From assembly GCA_030549775.1 (NCBI GenBank), contig CM060172.1:9225861-9289860 (forward strand): a stretch of DNA of 64,000 nucleotides, read 5' to 3'. The first letter of the stretch is position 1; every line of letters starts with the position of its first letter. The notes beneath the pieces were generated by a model. The model was not told the DNA's origin and did no database searches. It worked only from the letters and a program-made list of their open reading frames with translations. Positions 10,973 through 23,561 of this stretch are shown piece by piece. Source of the DNA: Tamarix chinensis. Taxonomy: Eukaryota > Streptophyta > Magnoliopsida > Caryophyllales > Tamaricaceae. A program made the translations under genes and the position numbers.

Positions 10973-13480
10973 TTGGATCATAAATGGTTGTCTACAAATC
11001 GTTTATCTAGAGAATATAATGAAGGAGTGGATTTTTTCATCAAGTTTGTAGTTGAACATGCTTGGGACTTTAGTAGAATAGTCTGTCCTTGTTTGAATTA
11101 TACTTATATTCAGTGTGTCAATGCTGATAATTTGAGAGATCATTTGTTTGTGTATAAAATTGATACAAGTTACACTTGTTGGATATGGTATGGTGAAACA
11201 GAGTTTAAATATGATAATGAGGATGTTATGAGGGAAAGTAATGGATCATCATTTGAGAACTATAAGGGACATTTTTTAGAGGAGATGACTCAAAAGGTTG
11301 AGGAAAGTATTTGGTATTGTCTAAAAATATTTGAGAAGTTATTGAATGAATCGGAGAAACCTTTGTACGGTGATTGTAAGACATTTACTCGATTATCCAC
11401 TACTTTAAGGCTGTACAACTTAAAAGCATGTAACAAATGGAGTAATAAGAGTTTCATGGAACTATTGACACTTGTAAAGGATATGCTTCCTAATGACAAT
11501 TTTCTACCCGATGGTACCTATGAAGTAAAGAATATTCTTTCCTCTATGGGCATGAGTTATGAGAGGATACATACATGCCCTAATGATTGTATTTTATTTC
11601 ACAATGACAATGCGTCTTTGGATAGTTGTCCTAGTTATGAAAGCAAAGTACCACTATACAAGAAGAATAAGGTGCCCGCTAAGGTGTTATGGTATTTTCC
11701 TATAATACTAAGATTAAGGTGGATGTTTAATGTTGTTGAAGAAACTAAGAATTTGAGAAGGTATGTTAATGAGAAGATAGATAACGGGCTTCTTAGACAT
11801 CCATCTAACTCTCCACAATGGATGACGATTGATGACTTGTTCCCTAAATTTAGTAAAGAAGCAAGAAATATGTGCCTTACGCTTTCTTAAGGCACATATA
11901 GTTTATGGTCGGTGATTTTATTTATATACAATGTACCTCCGTAGCTCTATATGAAATGCAAGTATATGATGTTGTATTTACTCATTTCAGGGCCAAAATA
12001 ACTGGGAAATGATATTGATGTTTATTTGGCACCTTTGATTGATGATTTGAAGTTCTTGTGGGACATGAGCATTGAAGTACTTGATGCATATAGTGAAGAA
12101 AATTTCACTTTGAGAGCAATATTATTCTATAGTCTAAATGATTTTCTAGCGTATGGCAACTTATCAGGTTATAGTGTGAAAGGCCATTATGCATGCCCGA
12201 TGTGTGAGGAGAATACTTCATTTGTTCAGCTAACATATGGCTAGAAGACTATCTTCCTTGGGCATCATAGGTTTTTACGGAAGAATCATCATTATCATAA
12301 GCAAAGAAAAGTATTCAATGGCTTTCGAGAAGAAGGGAAGGCACCTATCCGATTGACGGGTTGACAAATGTGGCTAAAGATGAAACATTTGAATGTCAAG
12401 TTTGGGAAGAAGAATAAAGATAAACCTCTATCAATTGGGTGGAAGAAGATGTCAATATTATTCGACCTTCCTTATTGAGAATCTCTGCACATGAGATATG
12501 CCCTTCATGTGATGCATATCGAGAAAAATATATGTGATAGTCTTATTAGTACATTACTTAATGTTCCACAAAAGACTAAAGATGGTATCAATGCTCGAAT
12601 GGATATGGAAGAAATGGGTATTAGACAGGAACTGGCACTGCGAGACAATGGAAGAAAAACATATTTACCATTGGCATGTCATACTCTTTCCAAAAAAGAG
12701 AAATTTTCATTTAGCAAATTCTTTAACAGTGTCAAGGTTCTGAAAGGATATTCTTCAAATATCATAAGGCTTGTGTTAATGAAAGAGTTGAAACTAATTA
12801 ACATGAAGTCTCATGATTGTCATATTTTGATGCAGCATTTGTTGCCGATAGCTATACATGGAATTTTGTCAAACCGTGTTGGAATTACTATTACAAGACT
12901 TTATTGGTTCTTTAATGCCGCCTACTCTAAAGTCATACATCCTGATAGTTTGGATGTCTTGCAAAGAGAGATTGTGATTACTTTTTGCTAGCTTGAAATG
13001 TATTTTCCACCCTTATTCTTTAACATTATGGTACATCTAACTATTCATTTAGTTTATGAGATAAAAATGCTAGGACCTATTCATTGGCACTAGATGTACC
13101 CCTTTGAACCATTTATGAAGTTGATAAAAGCTTATGTATAGAATCGATATCGACCAAAAGGATGCATTGTTAAGAGTTACCTTATGGAAGAGGTAATTGA
13201 GTTTTGCACTAAGTACTTGTCAAATGCTGAAGCTCTTGGTATTCTTAAGTCTTGACATGCAGAAAAAATCGAAGGATAGGGTATTAGCGGCAAACAATTT
13301 GGGCTTGTAGACCCTGACATGGTCCGTAAAGCATATACATTTGTATTACACAATAGTGATGATGTTCAGTAGTATATTGAAGAACATATGCTTTCTTTAC
13401 AGAATTAAAATCCATCAAAGACTGAGAAATAGATAATTAATAAACATAATCTTTTCTTTATTGATTGGGTAAGAGATCGC
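10973..13480 (+). pseudogene. CACTA TNP2-type transposase, broken by stops and frameshifts
   Basis: The first open block (10973-11890) starts MDHKWLSTNRLSREY, the usual start of the transposase-associated domain, followed by TNP2 motifs: WSNKSFMELL, YERIHTCPNDC and KVPAKVLWYFP. A second block (about 12003-12244) carries PLIDDLKFLW and YGNLSGYSVKGHYACPMC; an in-frame TAA lies just before it near 12000. A third block (12491-12991) carries MHIEKNICDSLISTLLN, YLPLACHTLSKKEK, SHDCHILMQHLLPIAI and the end VITFC, then LEMYFPP after a stop. The last recognisable part (to about 13480) contains NRYRPKGCIV and EFCTKYLS. At least five in-frame stops or shifts are visible, so it is long dead. Confidence 0.9.
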
Positions 13481-13553
13481 ATCATTCCATTCATCGGACA
13501 TCCTCCAACTTCAATTTCCGAAACCCTACATTGGTTGTCTTAGAAACCTTATT

Positions 13554-13860
13554 ATGATGTTTTTTCATATACTAGTTATGTGATCAATAGTTACACTTTT
13601 TATACAAAACAACAAGATGAGAAGAGTATAATGCAAAATTGTGGGGTGACTTTAGTGGTTGAGGCAATGCATGTTGCTAGTGCGAAAGACAAGAATACAA
13701 CCTATGAAAATATGAATTATTATGGTATGATTGAATATATATATATATAAGAGTTAGATTACATTGTATTTAAAGTCCCTGTATTCGGTTGCACATGGGT
13801 TGATAATAACTATGGGGTTAGATATGAATATGGATTCATAACAGTATTATTTTTTTAGTG
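13554..13860 (+). pseudogene. DUF4216 domain of the CACTA element
   Basis: The translation reads YTSYVINSYTFYTKQQDEK, then CGVTLVVEAMH, NYYGMIEYI, ELDYIVFKVPVFGCTWVD and GVRYEYGFITV. This is the conserved order of DUF4216, which follows TNP2 in plant CACTA elements. An AT repeat (about 13736-13750) sits where the YYG-I-E-LDY core should be continuous and breaks the frame. The function of this domain is not known to me. Confidence 0.8.
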
Positions 13861-13869
13861 CCACCAACC

Positions 13870-14695
13870 ATCTAATTATAGTATTATTTTTTTTGTTCTA
13901 ATTTTTAATCTAAAGTTCTATAATTTTATATTCAAATATTTTAGGTTTAATATTTTATGTATAATTTAGATTCGTTATTTAATTTGATTATTTTTATTTT
14001 CATTAACATGTTCTAATTTTATTTTACCAAATATATGGTGAAATCCTATTCTTTGTATTGATCGATTAATTAATCACTTAATTAATAGATTAGTCTATGT
14101 GTATTATGCTATTGTTCTATAGTATGCCTGATTAATAGATTGATTACTTTTAATTAGTATTTAACAAGTCAAGAAAAGATTTGATTATCCACTTTGGATT
14201 CAATAGCATAAATAGAAAGTGAAGGGTTGTGAGAACAATTGCATCATCTCTATAATAATAGGGAATGATAAATAATTAATTGAACCTAAATCATCATACT
14301 TTATTTAAATCCTTTGATTAGAGATAGTAGGACTAATAATTGGTGACAGGACTATGTAACTCGAGAGAGTGTGTTTGTTAAATATTCCTATTGATACATA
14401 GCTAGTAATCAAAATAGATCAGGTAATTGATTAATTAGTTAATTTAATTAGATAGTGGTAGATCTTGATTCCTTGGTAGCTTTTATTTTTTAAATTTTGT
14501 TTGATTTTTTTTAGCTTAATTTAGTTTAATTGAATTTTTAGTTTAGATTTAATTATTTCTTTATTTTATTTTGATTGCTTAGGCCTAATTTAAATTATTA
14601 GAGGTTTTGTGTTATTAATGATAATTTTGTACTTATTGTACCTTGTATTACTTGAGACCGATATACTTGTTGATAGGTATATTTAGTCGACATCA
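13870..14695 (+). other. Probable 5' LTR of gypsy element 1, left end not located
   Basis: This AT-rich noncoding DNA lies directly upstream of a gypsy-type primer-binding site and ends ...ACATCA at 14695, matching the CA terminus expected of an LTR. I did not find the TG start or a matching 3' copy, so the left limit is simply where CACTA similarity stops. Confidence 0.45.
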
Positions 14696-14701
14696 AGTTT
14701 T

Positions 14702-14719
14702 TGGTACCATTGTCGGGGA
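14702..14719 (+). promoter_or_regulatory. Primer-binding site of gypsy element 1 (tRNA-Asp type, mutated)
   Basis: It reads TGGTACCATTGTCGGGGA, which differs from the common plant form TGGCGCCGTTGCCGGGGA at four positions, all C-to-T or G-to-A. Confidence 0.75.
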
Positions 14720-15148
14720 TTAATTTAATGAGCTTAGACCCAAAAATTTAAATCTTGATCTAGGCAATAAAAAAACATAAAAGATTATCTTTTATTTTGC
14801 GTTCTAAGTTTACTCGATTGTCTTAATTTTTGGTATTCTTGTATTGGTGCAAGTACTAGTGCAAAACCCAAAGTAATCCTATTGAATCGATAGCTTTTCA
14901 TCAAGAAATTGAAAGAAATTTTTGTAAATTAAGGGTGCATTTTAAAAATTTAGTCACTACAAAGAAACAAAATCAACAAATGACTCATGGGGAGCAAAAT
15001 TTGCTGTAACAAGTAGGAAGATTGTTAAAATACTATATTACCCCTAGTATAACAAACTAGGATCAAGCATTAAAAGACTAGTAGTTGAAGCATATAATTT
15101 TGAAATCAAGCTTGATATCATTCAGATGATGTAGACTTCGGTCCAATT

Positions 15149-15900
15149 CGGAGGTACACCTCATGATGACTCACATGCTCATATTATCACTCTTATTAAA
15201 ATCTATGATACCTTTAAAATAAATGGTGTTTCAAGTGATACTTTTAGGCTTAGATTATTTCCATTCTCATTACATGATAAGGCTAAGATTTTGTTAAATT
15301 CTTTAGCAAATGGTTCTACTAAAACTTGTGATGATATAGTGAAGATATTTCTTTCAAAAATTTTTATACCGGGGAAAACTTCTAAGTTAAGAAACAACCT
15401 CACTATTTTTGTGTAAAACAATCTAGAATCACTATATGACACATGGGAATGATTTTAAAAAATTATTAAGGGAATGCCACATCATGTTTTTCCTATGTGG
15501 TTACAAATGAAAATGTTTTACAATGGTATTTCTACTACTAATCATTCTATGTTAGATAGAACAGGAGTTGGTACTATTATGAACAAGACTGCCAAGCAAT
15601 TTTATGATTTTATTGATAAATTAGGCTCAAATTCCTACCAATGGCATTCTGAATGTGCTCCAATACAAAGGAATGGAGGAATTCATTCTATAGATCCATC
15701 ACAACATTAGAGGCTAAAATAAAGTTAATCACTAAGAAATTAGATAATTTGGGCGGTGCTTATTGTATGCAGGTTCAAGCAAATATACCTATTTGTGACT
15801 TATGTTGTGGACCACATATTAGCATAAAGTGTTAAATAGGTAATCCTTTCCAACCATATTTTGATCAAATTAATTATATTACTAACAATGTGGATAGTTA
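15149..15900 (+). pseudogene. gag of gypsy element 1 with zinc knuckle
   Basis: This is the capsid/nucleocapsid precursor. Open blocks give HDDSHAHIITLIKIYDTFKI, FRLRLFPFSLHDKAKI and FLSKIFIPGKTSKLRNN. After stops near 15414 and 15451 come MPHHVFPMWLQMKMFYNGI and KTAKQFYDFIDKLGSNSYQW, the conserved core of the Retrotrans_gag family. A CX2CX3HX4C zinc knuckle (CDLCCGPHISIKC) is at about 15795-15835. NNPYSNIYN and NHPNFSW follow near 15905-15960. Several in-frame stops make it non-functional. Confidence 0.85.
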
Positions 15901-16308
15901 AAATAATCCATATTCAAACATATATAATAAGGGGTAGAAGAACCATCCAAACTTTAGTTGGAGAAATGATAACTTGGTAAGCTCCCTGGACTCCCACCAC
16001 AAAGAAATATGCCACTTTCTCAAATTCCACCTCAGTTACAAAATCCTTCCTTAAAATAGATGATGAGAAAGTTCATTAGCACTATAGATACATGTTTTCA
16101 AAATTAAGAAGACTCAATCAAGAACATAGAAGCATAGATTAGGCAATTAGCTAATGCAATTTCTAGAAGGGTACCTAACACATTGGCAGGTGACAAAGTG
16201 GTGAACCCATAAGAGCAAGTTAATACAATATCATTAAGGATTGGGAAGACGTTACCCTAACTACATCTTTAAGGGACAAAGAAACAAGAGGAGAAAGCTC
16301 CAGAATCA

Positions 16309-16931
16309 ATGCCTATGTCACAAGAAGAGGTAACTAAGACCCCATTTAAAGAAGTAAAACTGTATGTCTCTCATCCTCCATTTTTAGGAAAGATAGTCCA
16401 AAGTAAATTAGATGCATACTTTTCCAAATTTCTTGATATTTTTAAGAAAGTGCATATTAATTTAACATTGATTGATATTGTGAGGCATATGCCTAATTAT
16501 ACCAAATTTCTTAAGGAAATTCTTACTCATAAAAGGAAATTGGAAGATTGTGATACCATTAGACTGAATGAGTGTTCCACTATTTTACAAAATAAATTAC
16601 CTCCTAAGATCAAAGATGTAGAAAGTTTTACTATTCCTTTTGTGATTGTAATGTAAAATCTGACAAAGTGTTATGTGACTTGGGTGTTAGCATAAACTTG
16701 ATACCTTTCTCTTTTTTTAAGCGTTTAATTTTAAGAGAGAAAAAATCCACTAATATGTCTTTGCAGTTGTTTGATAGAATGATTAAGTATCCAAGACGCA
16801 TAATAGAGGATTTTTTAGTGAAAGTGGATAAATTTATATTTCCTGGTGATTCTGTTGTGCTTGATATGGAGGAGGATCAAAGGATTCCTCTCATTCTTGG
16901 TAAACCAGTTGTAGCTACGGGAAGACTCTAA
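16309..16931 (+). pseudogene. Retropepsin-type protease region of gypsy element 1
   Basis: The first block (16309-16656) contains the linker that precedes the protease in Athila-like elements (YTKFLKEILTHKRKLED). The second block (16668-16931) carries the aspartic protease signature DLGVSINLIP and the segment FLVKVDKFIFPGDSVVLDME ending LILGKPVVATGR. A single frameshift near 16646-16655 separates them. The catalytic Asp codon is retained. Confidence 0.8.
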
Positions 16932-17224
16932 TTAATGCCTATGAGGGTAATTTGATTATGTGATTCCAAGGTGAGGAAGTTACATTCAATTTCTTTAAAA
17001 GCATGAAATATCCTTCTAAGGATGACAGATGCTATAGCATTACTATATAAGATAAAGTGATTAATGATTATTTTCAAGCAATTGTCAATAGGATCCTTTA
17101 GAGATATACTTGGTAAAATCCTAAGGAAATGAAGATGGTGAAAGATTTGAAGAGATTGTTCAATACCTAAGCTCTCATCTACCTTATAAGAGAAACAAAG
17201 TAGTCCCTTTATGAGGATTAGAAA

Positions 17225-18800
17225 AAGATAAGGTTTCGAAGTTAAAATCATCTATTGAGGAGCTACTGATTGTGGAACTCAAGCAACTTCCCAAATGCTT
17301 CAAGTATGTTTTTCTTAATCATAATGATAACCTTCCTATTCTTATTTCTTCATCATTAACTAAGTTATAGGAAGAAAAGTTAACGAGAATGTTAGGGAGC
17401 ATAAGAAGGCTTTTTGATGGACCATCATTGATATTAAAGGGATTAGTCCTTCCATATACATGTACAAAATCCTCATAGAAAATAACTATAAGAAGGTTAT
17501 CCAACCTCAATGGCGATTGAACCCAACCATGCAAAAGGTGGTGAAGAAAGAGGTAATTAATCTATTAGATGCGGGTATAATCTATCCCACCTTTAATAGC
17601 TATTGGGTTAGTCCTATACAAATGGTTCCTAAGAAAAGTGGAATTATTGTGGTTAAGAATGACAATAATGAGTTGATACCTACTAAAACTGTTACTATAT
17701 GGCGTGTTTCTATTGATTTTAGAAAATTAAATGATGCCAAAAGAAAGGATCATTTTCTTCTTCCCTTCATTGACCAAACTCTTGAGTGTTTAGCTAGACA
17801 TGATTTTTTTTGCTTTCTAGATGGCTATTTTGGTTATATGTAAATCCCAATATCTCCTAAGGGCCAAGAAAAGACCACTTTTACTTGTCCTTTTGGCACT
17901 TTGCATATAGGTGAATGTCTTTTGGCCTTTGTAATGCTTCTACTACTTTCCAAAGATGCATGATAGCCATATTTTATGACATGATTGAGAACTTTATGGA
18001 AATTTTTATGGATAATTTTTTAGTGTTTGGCTCATCTTTTGATGCATGTTAGGATAACCTTACCTTTGTGCTAAAACATTGTGATGATATTAATCTTGTT
18101 TTGAATAGGTAAAAATGTAATCTAATGGTACAAGAAGGGATTATGGTAGGGCATAAGATCTTATGTAAGGGGATAGAGGTAGATAAAGCAAAATTATAAA
18201 TTATTTAAAAATTACCTCCCCTAAAATGTATTAAGGACATTTATAATTTTCTTGGTCATGTTGGATTCTATAGAAAATTCATTAAGGACTTTTTAGAAAT
18301 TTTAAAACCTCTATGTGACCTATTAGCTAAATATTCAACCTTCAAATTCTCTTATGTGTACTTAAAAGCTTTTAACACTCTTAAAGAAAAGCTGGTGAAT
18401 GCTTCTATTATCATTGCTCTAAATTAGAACCTTCCTTTTGAAACATGTGTGATGTAAGTGATATAGCTTTAGGAGCTAGTTTGGGATAGTGCATGGATAA
18501 ATTTTTCCATACTATTTATTATGCTAGAAAAACTTTAAATTTTGCACAAAATAATTATGCTTATACTAAAAAAATAATTGCTAGCCATGGTATTTGCTTT
18601 TGATAAGTTTCACCCTTAATTTTTTTCTTAATAAAATCATTATGTATACTGACTAGGATACTTTGAGATATATTTTTATTAAGCAAGATAATAAGCCCAG
18701 AATCATATGATGGATTCTATTGCTATAATAATTTAACTTAAAAATAAGGGATAAGAAGGGAAGTGAAAATAATGTAGCAAATCACTTATCCTACTTACCA
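17225..18800 (+). pseudogene. Reverse transcriptase and RNase H of gypsy element 1
   Basis: The RT fingers and palm are clear in 17460-17843: VVKKEVINLLDAGIIYP, YWVSPIQMVPKKSG, WRVSIDFRKLNDAKRKDHF and FCFLDGYFGY. The YMDD-equivalent box near 18005-18016 reads FMDN, so the second catalytic Asp has become Asn (GAT to AAT). LVFGSSFDACLDNL-like and VQEGIMVGHKI blocks follow, then FLGHVGFYRKFIKDF at about 18250. RNase H traces (DVSDIALGASLG, YYARKTLNFAQNNYAYTK) run to about 18600 in shifting frames. Confidence 0.85.
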
Positions 18801-18842
18801 TCATCATATGAGGTAAGTAAGGAGGGTGAGCCTATTCATGAC

Positions 18843-19490
18843 ATGTTTCTTAATGAGATACTCTACGTAGTTATAAATCATCTGTGGTATGCTAACTTAA
18901 CAAATTATCTTATAAGTGGAATACTACCTAATGACTTGTCTTATTATCAAAGGAAGAAAGTTTCATATGACTTGAGATATCATTTTTGGGATGACCCTTA
19001 TCTTTATAAAATATGTTTTGATCAAATAATAAGAAGATGCATCCTTAAACATGAGTTTCACTCTATTTTAGCTCATTGTCATAGTAGAGATTGTGGTGGT
19101 CATTTTGGACCCACTAAAATTGCAACTAAAGTTCTACAAAGCGGTTTTTATTAGCCTACATTATTTAATAAAACTTATGCTTTCACTAAGGCTTATGATA
19201 GATATCAAAGAGTTAGAAATATTTCTCGAAGACAAGAAATACTCCATACAAATATTTTAGTTGTTAAATTATTTGATGTGTGGGGTATTCACTTTATGGG
19301 ACCATTCCCTAAGTCTATACATAATGAATATATCCTTCTTATGGTAAATTATGTGTCTAAGTGGGTGGATTCTATTGTAACTCTGACTAATGATACAAAA
19401 GTTATCACTAATACATGATGGGGGTTCTCATTTCTGTAATAGAGCATTTAGTGCTCTCTTGGCAAACTATGGAGTTACACATAAGGTTTC
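18843..19490 (+). pseudogene. Integrase of gypsy element 1, N-terminal and core part
   Basis: The block 18843-19154 gives WYANLTNYLISGILP, DDPYLYKICFDQIIRRCI and HEFHSILAHCHSRDCGGHFG, the zinc-binding start of gypsy integrase. In the HHCC finger both final cysteines are replaced by tyrosine (AYDRYQ, near 19185-19208). The core reads FDVWGIHFMGPFP, with the first catalytic Asp changed to His, then VSKWVDSI and DGGSHFCNRAFSALLANYGV with the second catalytic Asp present. Coding stops exactly at 19490 where element A begins. Confidence 0.85.
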
Positions 19491-19804
19491 TATAATCCCT
19501 AAAAATTTTAAAAACCTATAATTTAATAAATAGCCTTTATTTGGGATAAATTAGGTTTCAAATTTAATTAATTTAATTATTTTATGGATTTTGGGTATAT
19601 AAATTGAGTAGGAATATTTAATAATTTAAAATAAATATTTTGACATTTTACCCTACTTATTTTATTTAAATAATTTTCCAAACAAATACTTTACTAAAAG
19701 TATCCCTTTTAACCCATATATTTAATTATATTATATTAAAATTATTAAATAAATTTATTTCCCAAAAATATTATATTCTAATATTTTATAAATTATTTTA
19801 TTTT

Positions 19805-21010
19805 ATTTTCCCTATTTTCTTTTTCCTTTCCCCCCTTTTCTTTTCTTTCTCCTTTTTCTCCTTTCCTTCCTTTTTCCTTTTTTTCCCCTCGGTTTACCGC
19901 ACTAGGCCAGCCTCTCCCCTACGGTTGGGCCATTGGCCCATCTCCCATCTCCCATCTCCCCTCTCCCCTCTCCTTCTCTTTCCCCTCCTCTCCTGCGCTT
20001 CTCGATCCAGTCTAAACCCCCTCCCTTCTTTCTTTTCCTTTTCTCTAGGCCAGGTCGGCTCGCTCGCCCTCCTTCCCACACGAGCCTACTTCCTCCCTCT
20101 CCCTTCTTTCTTTCTTTCTTTCTTCCTTCTTCCTTCTTCTGCCTCGACCTAGTAGCCCCTGACCTGTCTTCGTCGGCCAACTCTGCCACCTCGGGCACGC
20201 TGGCCACCACCCCTCGCTGCCACCTCCTACCACCACCTGCCTCTCCCTCTCTCCTGTCATTTTCTTCCTATTTTCACACCTTGCCAGCCCTACAAACCAT
20301 CCTTTTGACCCTGTTTTCCCCCTCTTTATCTCCCCTCCCTGCCACCCTACCACCTCCCTGCCACCCTATACACTGCCACCGACCAGCCACCTATCCCCTC
20401 CTATCCTTCCTCTTCTTTTTCTTCACTCTGCAGCCTCTCCCCGCCCCATTATTTTCGAGCTTCCCCCTTCCTCGATTCATTTCTCTCCTTTTCTACTCCT
20501 TCCATTTTCATCCCTGTTTTGTGCACCGCCACCCCTCCGCCGCTTCCCCTGCCACACCAACAGCCTACGGTGCCCCCTGCCACCTCATACTACTGCCCCA
20601 AATTACCACAATACCCCCTCAAGCTCCTACAATCCCTTCTTCCTTCCCTTTTATTTTTTTCTCTTCTTTTCCTCCCTTCTCGGCAACCATCCTACAATCC
20701 CACCATTTGCCGCCGTCCAGCCGCCTCTACTACCACCCAAACCACCGATCAACTCCCTACAACCTCCTCTACCACCCCATGCCTCCTTTTTCAAAAAACA
20801 ACCCCCGAACTGCTTCATTTTCCTCCTCTCTTTTCCTTCCTTCTCAGCCCATCCACCTCGGCAGCCATCTTCGCCACCTCGTCGCCGCCACCTCCGCCAC
20901 CCTTGGCCACCAACAATCCATCAATAGCGGCCACCTACACCCCCTCTTCACTCCTGTACCCTTCCTTTGCCTCCAATCCTCCCCCATCTACCTTTTTTTC
21001 TAACCTAAAG
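19805..21010 (+). repeat. Polypyrimidine (C/T-rich) block of element A
   Basis: About 1.2 kb of C- and T-rich sequence, strikingly more GC-rich than the flanks. It opens long Pro/Ser/Leu-rich frames in more than one phase (for example 19933-21003 and 20519-21127). I treat these as composition artefacts. Element B holds the equivalent G/A-rich block at 32400-33605, on the opposite strand. Confidence 0.75.
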
Positions 21011-21081
21011 ACCCTAACCCAAAAACACCCCTTCCACCCTCTTCTCCATGCAACCTTCAACCCTTTCACCCTTATTTTTGC

Positions 21082-21099
21082 ATGTAGCTCATGCTACAT
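21082..21099 (+). repeat. Perfect hairpin beside the polypyrimidine block of A
   Basis: ATGTAG-CTCATG-CTACAT has 6-bp arms and a 6-nt loop. Element B has a different hairpin at the matching place (32363-32386). Confidence 0.6.
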
Positions 21100-21759
21100 A
21101 AGCAGTATGAGTTTCTGCATTTATTAGCCCATTTTTGTTAATAATTTAAGGTATGATAATATTTAAATTAATTAATTCATTAAGTAAAATTTATAAATTC
21201 ATATGATTTTATTTTCTTATTTCTAATATAATAAATATTGACATTATTTTTAGGTATCGATTTTGCAAATTAAAGCTTGAACCTTTAATCGGGATACTGG
21301 TAAGGTTCAATTTTTGTGAGATATAAGGTAATTGTTAAACCCCACTTAAACGCATGGATAAACGTATGTTAGCACATTAGGATTTTTAATATGTTATTAT
21401 GCTTGATATTTTTGGTTTAATATAATATATATATTTGCTTGTATTGATTGAAAAAAAAAAAGATGAAATTATGTTAGTTTATATGCCATGCGTGGAAATG
21501 TTACTTAAGGGAAGAGTTTGATTATTAATGAAAGTTTTAAGTACTTATCCATGTCATATTATATTATTGTGACCATTTATGCATGAATACTATTATTGTG
21601 AGCCCTAAGGGCATTTTAGTTAAATTTCTTGTGTAAGAATGTGGCCTAATATGTGTGGGTGCTAATAAGTATTATATTAAAATATAATGGTTGGTGGAGT
21701 TGGATATTGTTAATAGAGTATTAATATTATTATTCCATGTGGTAATGTTAATTTAATAA

Positions 21760-22560
21760 AAGTGGTGAAATAAAGGGGGTAAAGTGGAAATTTTGAAGGC
21801 AAAAGGATAATATGGTAAGTTTATAAGCACAAAGGGGTGTTATGATAATTTTAGAAGTTAGGGGCATTATGGTAATTTTAGAAGTAAAGGAGAAAATGGT
21901 AATTTTATGAGTAAAGGGGTATTATGATAATTTTGGAAAAATGGTAAAATGGTAATTTTGGAAGAGAAGGACAAGATGGCAATTTTGTAAGAAAAGAGCA
22001 AAATGGTAATTTTGGATGTAAAAGGGGTAGAATAGTAATTTGCAAGTAAAAGGGAATTATGGTAATTTTATAAGTAGAAGGGTGAAATGGTAATTTTAGA
22101 AATAAGAGGCAAAATGGTAAATTATAAGTAAAAGGGGTGTTATGGTAATTTTATAAGTAAAAGGATATTGTGGTAATTTTATAAATAAAAGGACATTATG
22201 ATAACTTTGGAAGTAAAAGGGAAGTAAAGGGTAAAATGATAATTTTGTAAATATAAGGATATTAATGGCAAACTTGGGAGTAAGGGGTAACTTGGTAATT
22301 ATGATAACGACGAAGGATAATTTGGTCATTAAATTATGATTATAGAAGGGCAATTGGATAATTATGTTAATATAGAAGGATAATTTGGTAAATTAACCAA
22401 TAAAAAGGACATTATGGTAATTTTAATAACGGAGAAGGGCGATGTAGTAATTATAAAAATGGAAAAGGGTAAATTGGTAATTATAATTAATGAGAAGGGT
22501 AAATTAATAATTATAATTATGGATAAGGGTAAATTAATAATTATAATTATGGAGAAGGGT
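21760..22560 (+). repeat. AT-rich tandem array of element A (about 26-30-bp units)
   Basis: Degenerate units of the type 'atggtaattttataagtaaaaggg' repeat through this stretch. The array is the reverse-complement counterpart of the arrays in B (30200-31740) and C (63420 onward). Confidence 0.8.
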
Positions 22561-22589
22561 CCAGTTGAATTATGATATTGAGTATCGAT

Positions 22590-22910
22590 CTACTAGTTAT
22601 AATAGTGGGCCAGGAGCGTGTTGCCCTGACAAGTGATTATGAGTATTGATCCACCGGATATAATAGTGGTCCAGGAGCGTGTTTCTTTGGATGATGTTGA
22701 TACATATTCCGATCCACCGGCAATAATAGTGGGGTCCTGAGCACAATAAAACTATTCATGGATGCGAATAAAGTTATGGAAAAACACTAATCACTTATAG
22801 TGGAATACCATGTGAGTCGGGGCCAGACTAGTCCACCGGCATATAATAATGGTTAGGTGTGTTCTGTCCTATAAGTGACCAATATACCGGCTATAATAGT
22901 GGGGCTCCTG
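22590..22910 (+). repeat. Degenerate 60-65-bp array of element A
   Basis: About five units contain 'ccaccgg', 'ataatagtgg' and 'ccaggagcgtg'. It is the reverse-complement counterpart of the sharper 64-bp array in element B. Confidence 0.75.
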
Positions 22911-23125
22911 CACTCACATGGGTATAAAATCTAAGAGATGATTGAATAATGATGGACTAATGGCTTAAGGCTGAAAGTATCGATCGTACATTACGACCTA
23001 TTGATATCTGATGTGAATGTTAATTATGTGAATGTTATATATACACATCTTGTTATATATGTATATAGCTTTGTATTATGTGTTACATTGTGCGCTTGCT
23101 TTTAAGTGTGTTTTAAAGGATTACT

Positions 23126-23141
23126 CAATACCATAGTACTG
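23126..23141 (+). repeat. Conserved 16-nt hairpin of the A/B/C/D family, copy A
   Basis: CAATAC-CATA-GTACTG; one arm base is mutated relative to the perfect palindromes in B and C. Confidence 0.6.
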
Positions 23142-23561
23142 AAGGGTTCCATTCATGGAGCCCCTGCCTATTCAATGGGCAGTGTCCCTTACAGGTCTTT
23201 TCAGACGCTATTCAAGTGGGTAAAGGTAAAAAGAGTAAGGAATCATCCGAAACCGTTAAGGTTTTCCCTTTGTCTTTTAAATTCCTAGTTTTAATATTAT
23301 TGTTGTTCTTGTAACCACCATTGGTATAATCTATTCTTATAAAATGTTTACTTGTACTACTATGATTTAAAAATGGTTTGAATTTCTAGCGATGAATATT
23401 TTATTCTTTAGCCTTAGCACTTGGTACTGGAACGGTATAAGTGAACCGATCTGGTACTATGTGTGGCGGTAATATCCCCAAAATTCACAGTTTGTTGTTT
23501 TTCTTCCACTAATCTTTTAATAAAATGAAAATTTTCAATAGTAAATTTTGGGGGTGTTATA

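Larger units (their letters stand above)
10973..13860 (+). mobile_element. Degenerate CACTA (En/Spm) DNA transposon, coding region only
   Basis: The order is transposase-associated domain, TNP2 transposase core, then DUF4216, as in plant CACTA elements. I could not find the CACTA terminal inverted repeats or a 3-bp target duplication, so both ends are limits of recognisable coding sequence. The right side runs directly into the gypsy element that starts near 13870. Confidence 0.85.
19491..23561 (+). mobile_element. Element A: 4,071-bp solo-LTR-like insertion inside the gypsy integrase
   Basis: The left end is TATAATCCCTAAAAATTT and the right end AAATTTTGGGGGTGTTATA, an imperfect terminal inverted repeat. 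The equivalent ends of elements B and C show TG...CA, so A's terminal TA...TA look mutated. Flanking 5-mers are GTTTC (19486-19490) and GTTAC (23562-23566), a one-mismatch target duplication, and the integrase frame continues across them. Internal order: polypyrimidine block (19805-21010), AT-rich 26-30-bp array (about 21760-22560), the array with CCGG/CACTATTATA-type motifs (about 22590-22910), and the conserved end (23100-23561). It has no coding capacity. Its plus strand corresponds to the minus strand of B. Confidence 0.88.

Noticed and set aside
14950..14965. CACTACAAAGAAA resembling a CACTA terminus
   Set aside because: It lies downstream of the gypsy PBS inside element 1, has no inverted partner, and has no 3-bp duplication beside it.
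19933..21127. Long Pro/Ser-rich open frames (up to 356 codons), resembling extensin-like proteins
   Set aside because: They lie in a polypyrimidine block, several phases are open at once, no domain is visible, and the equivalent block in element B opens different frames.
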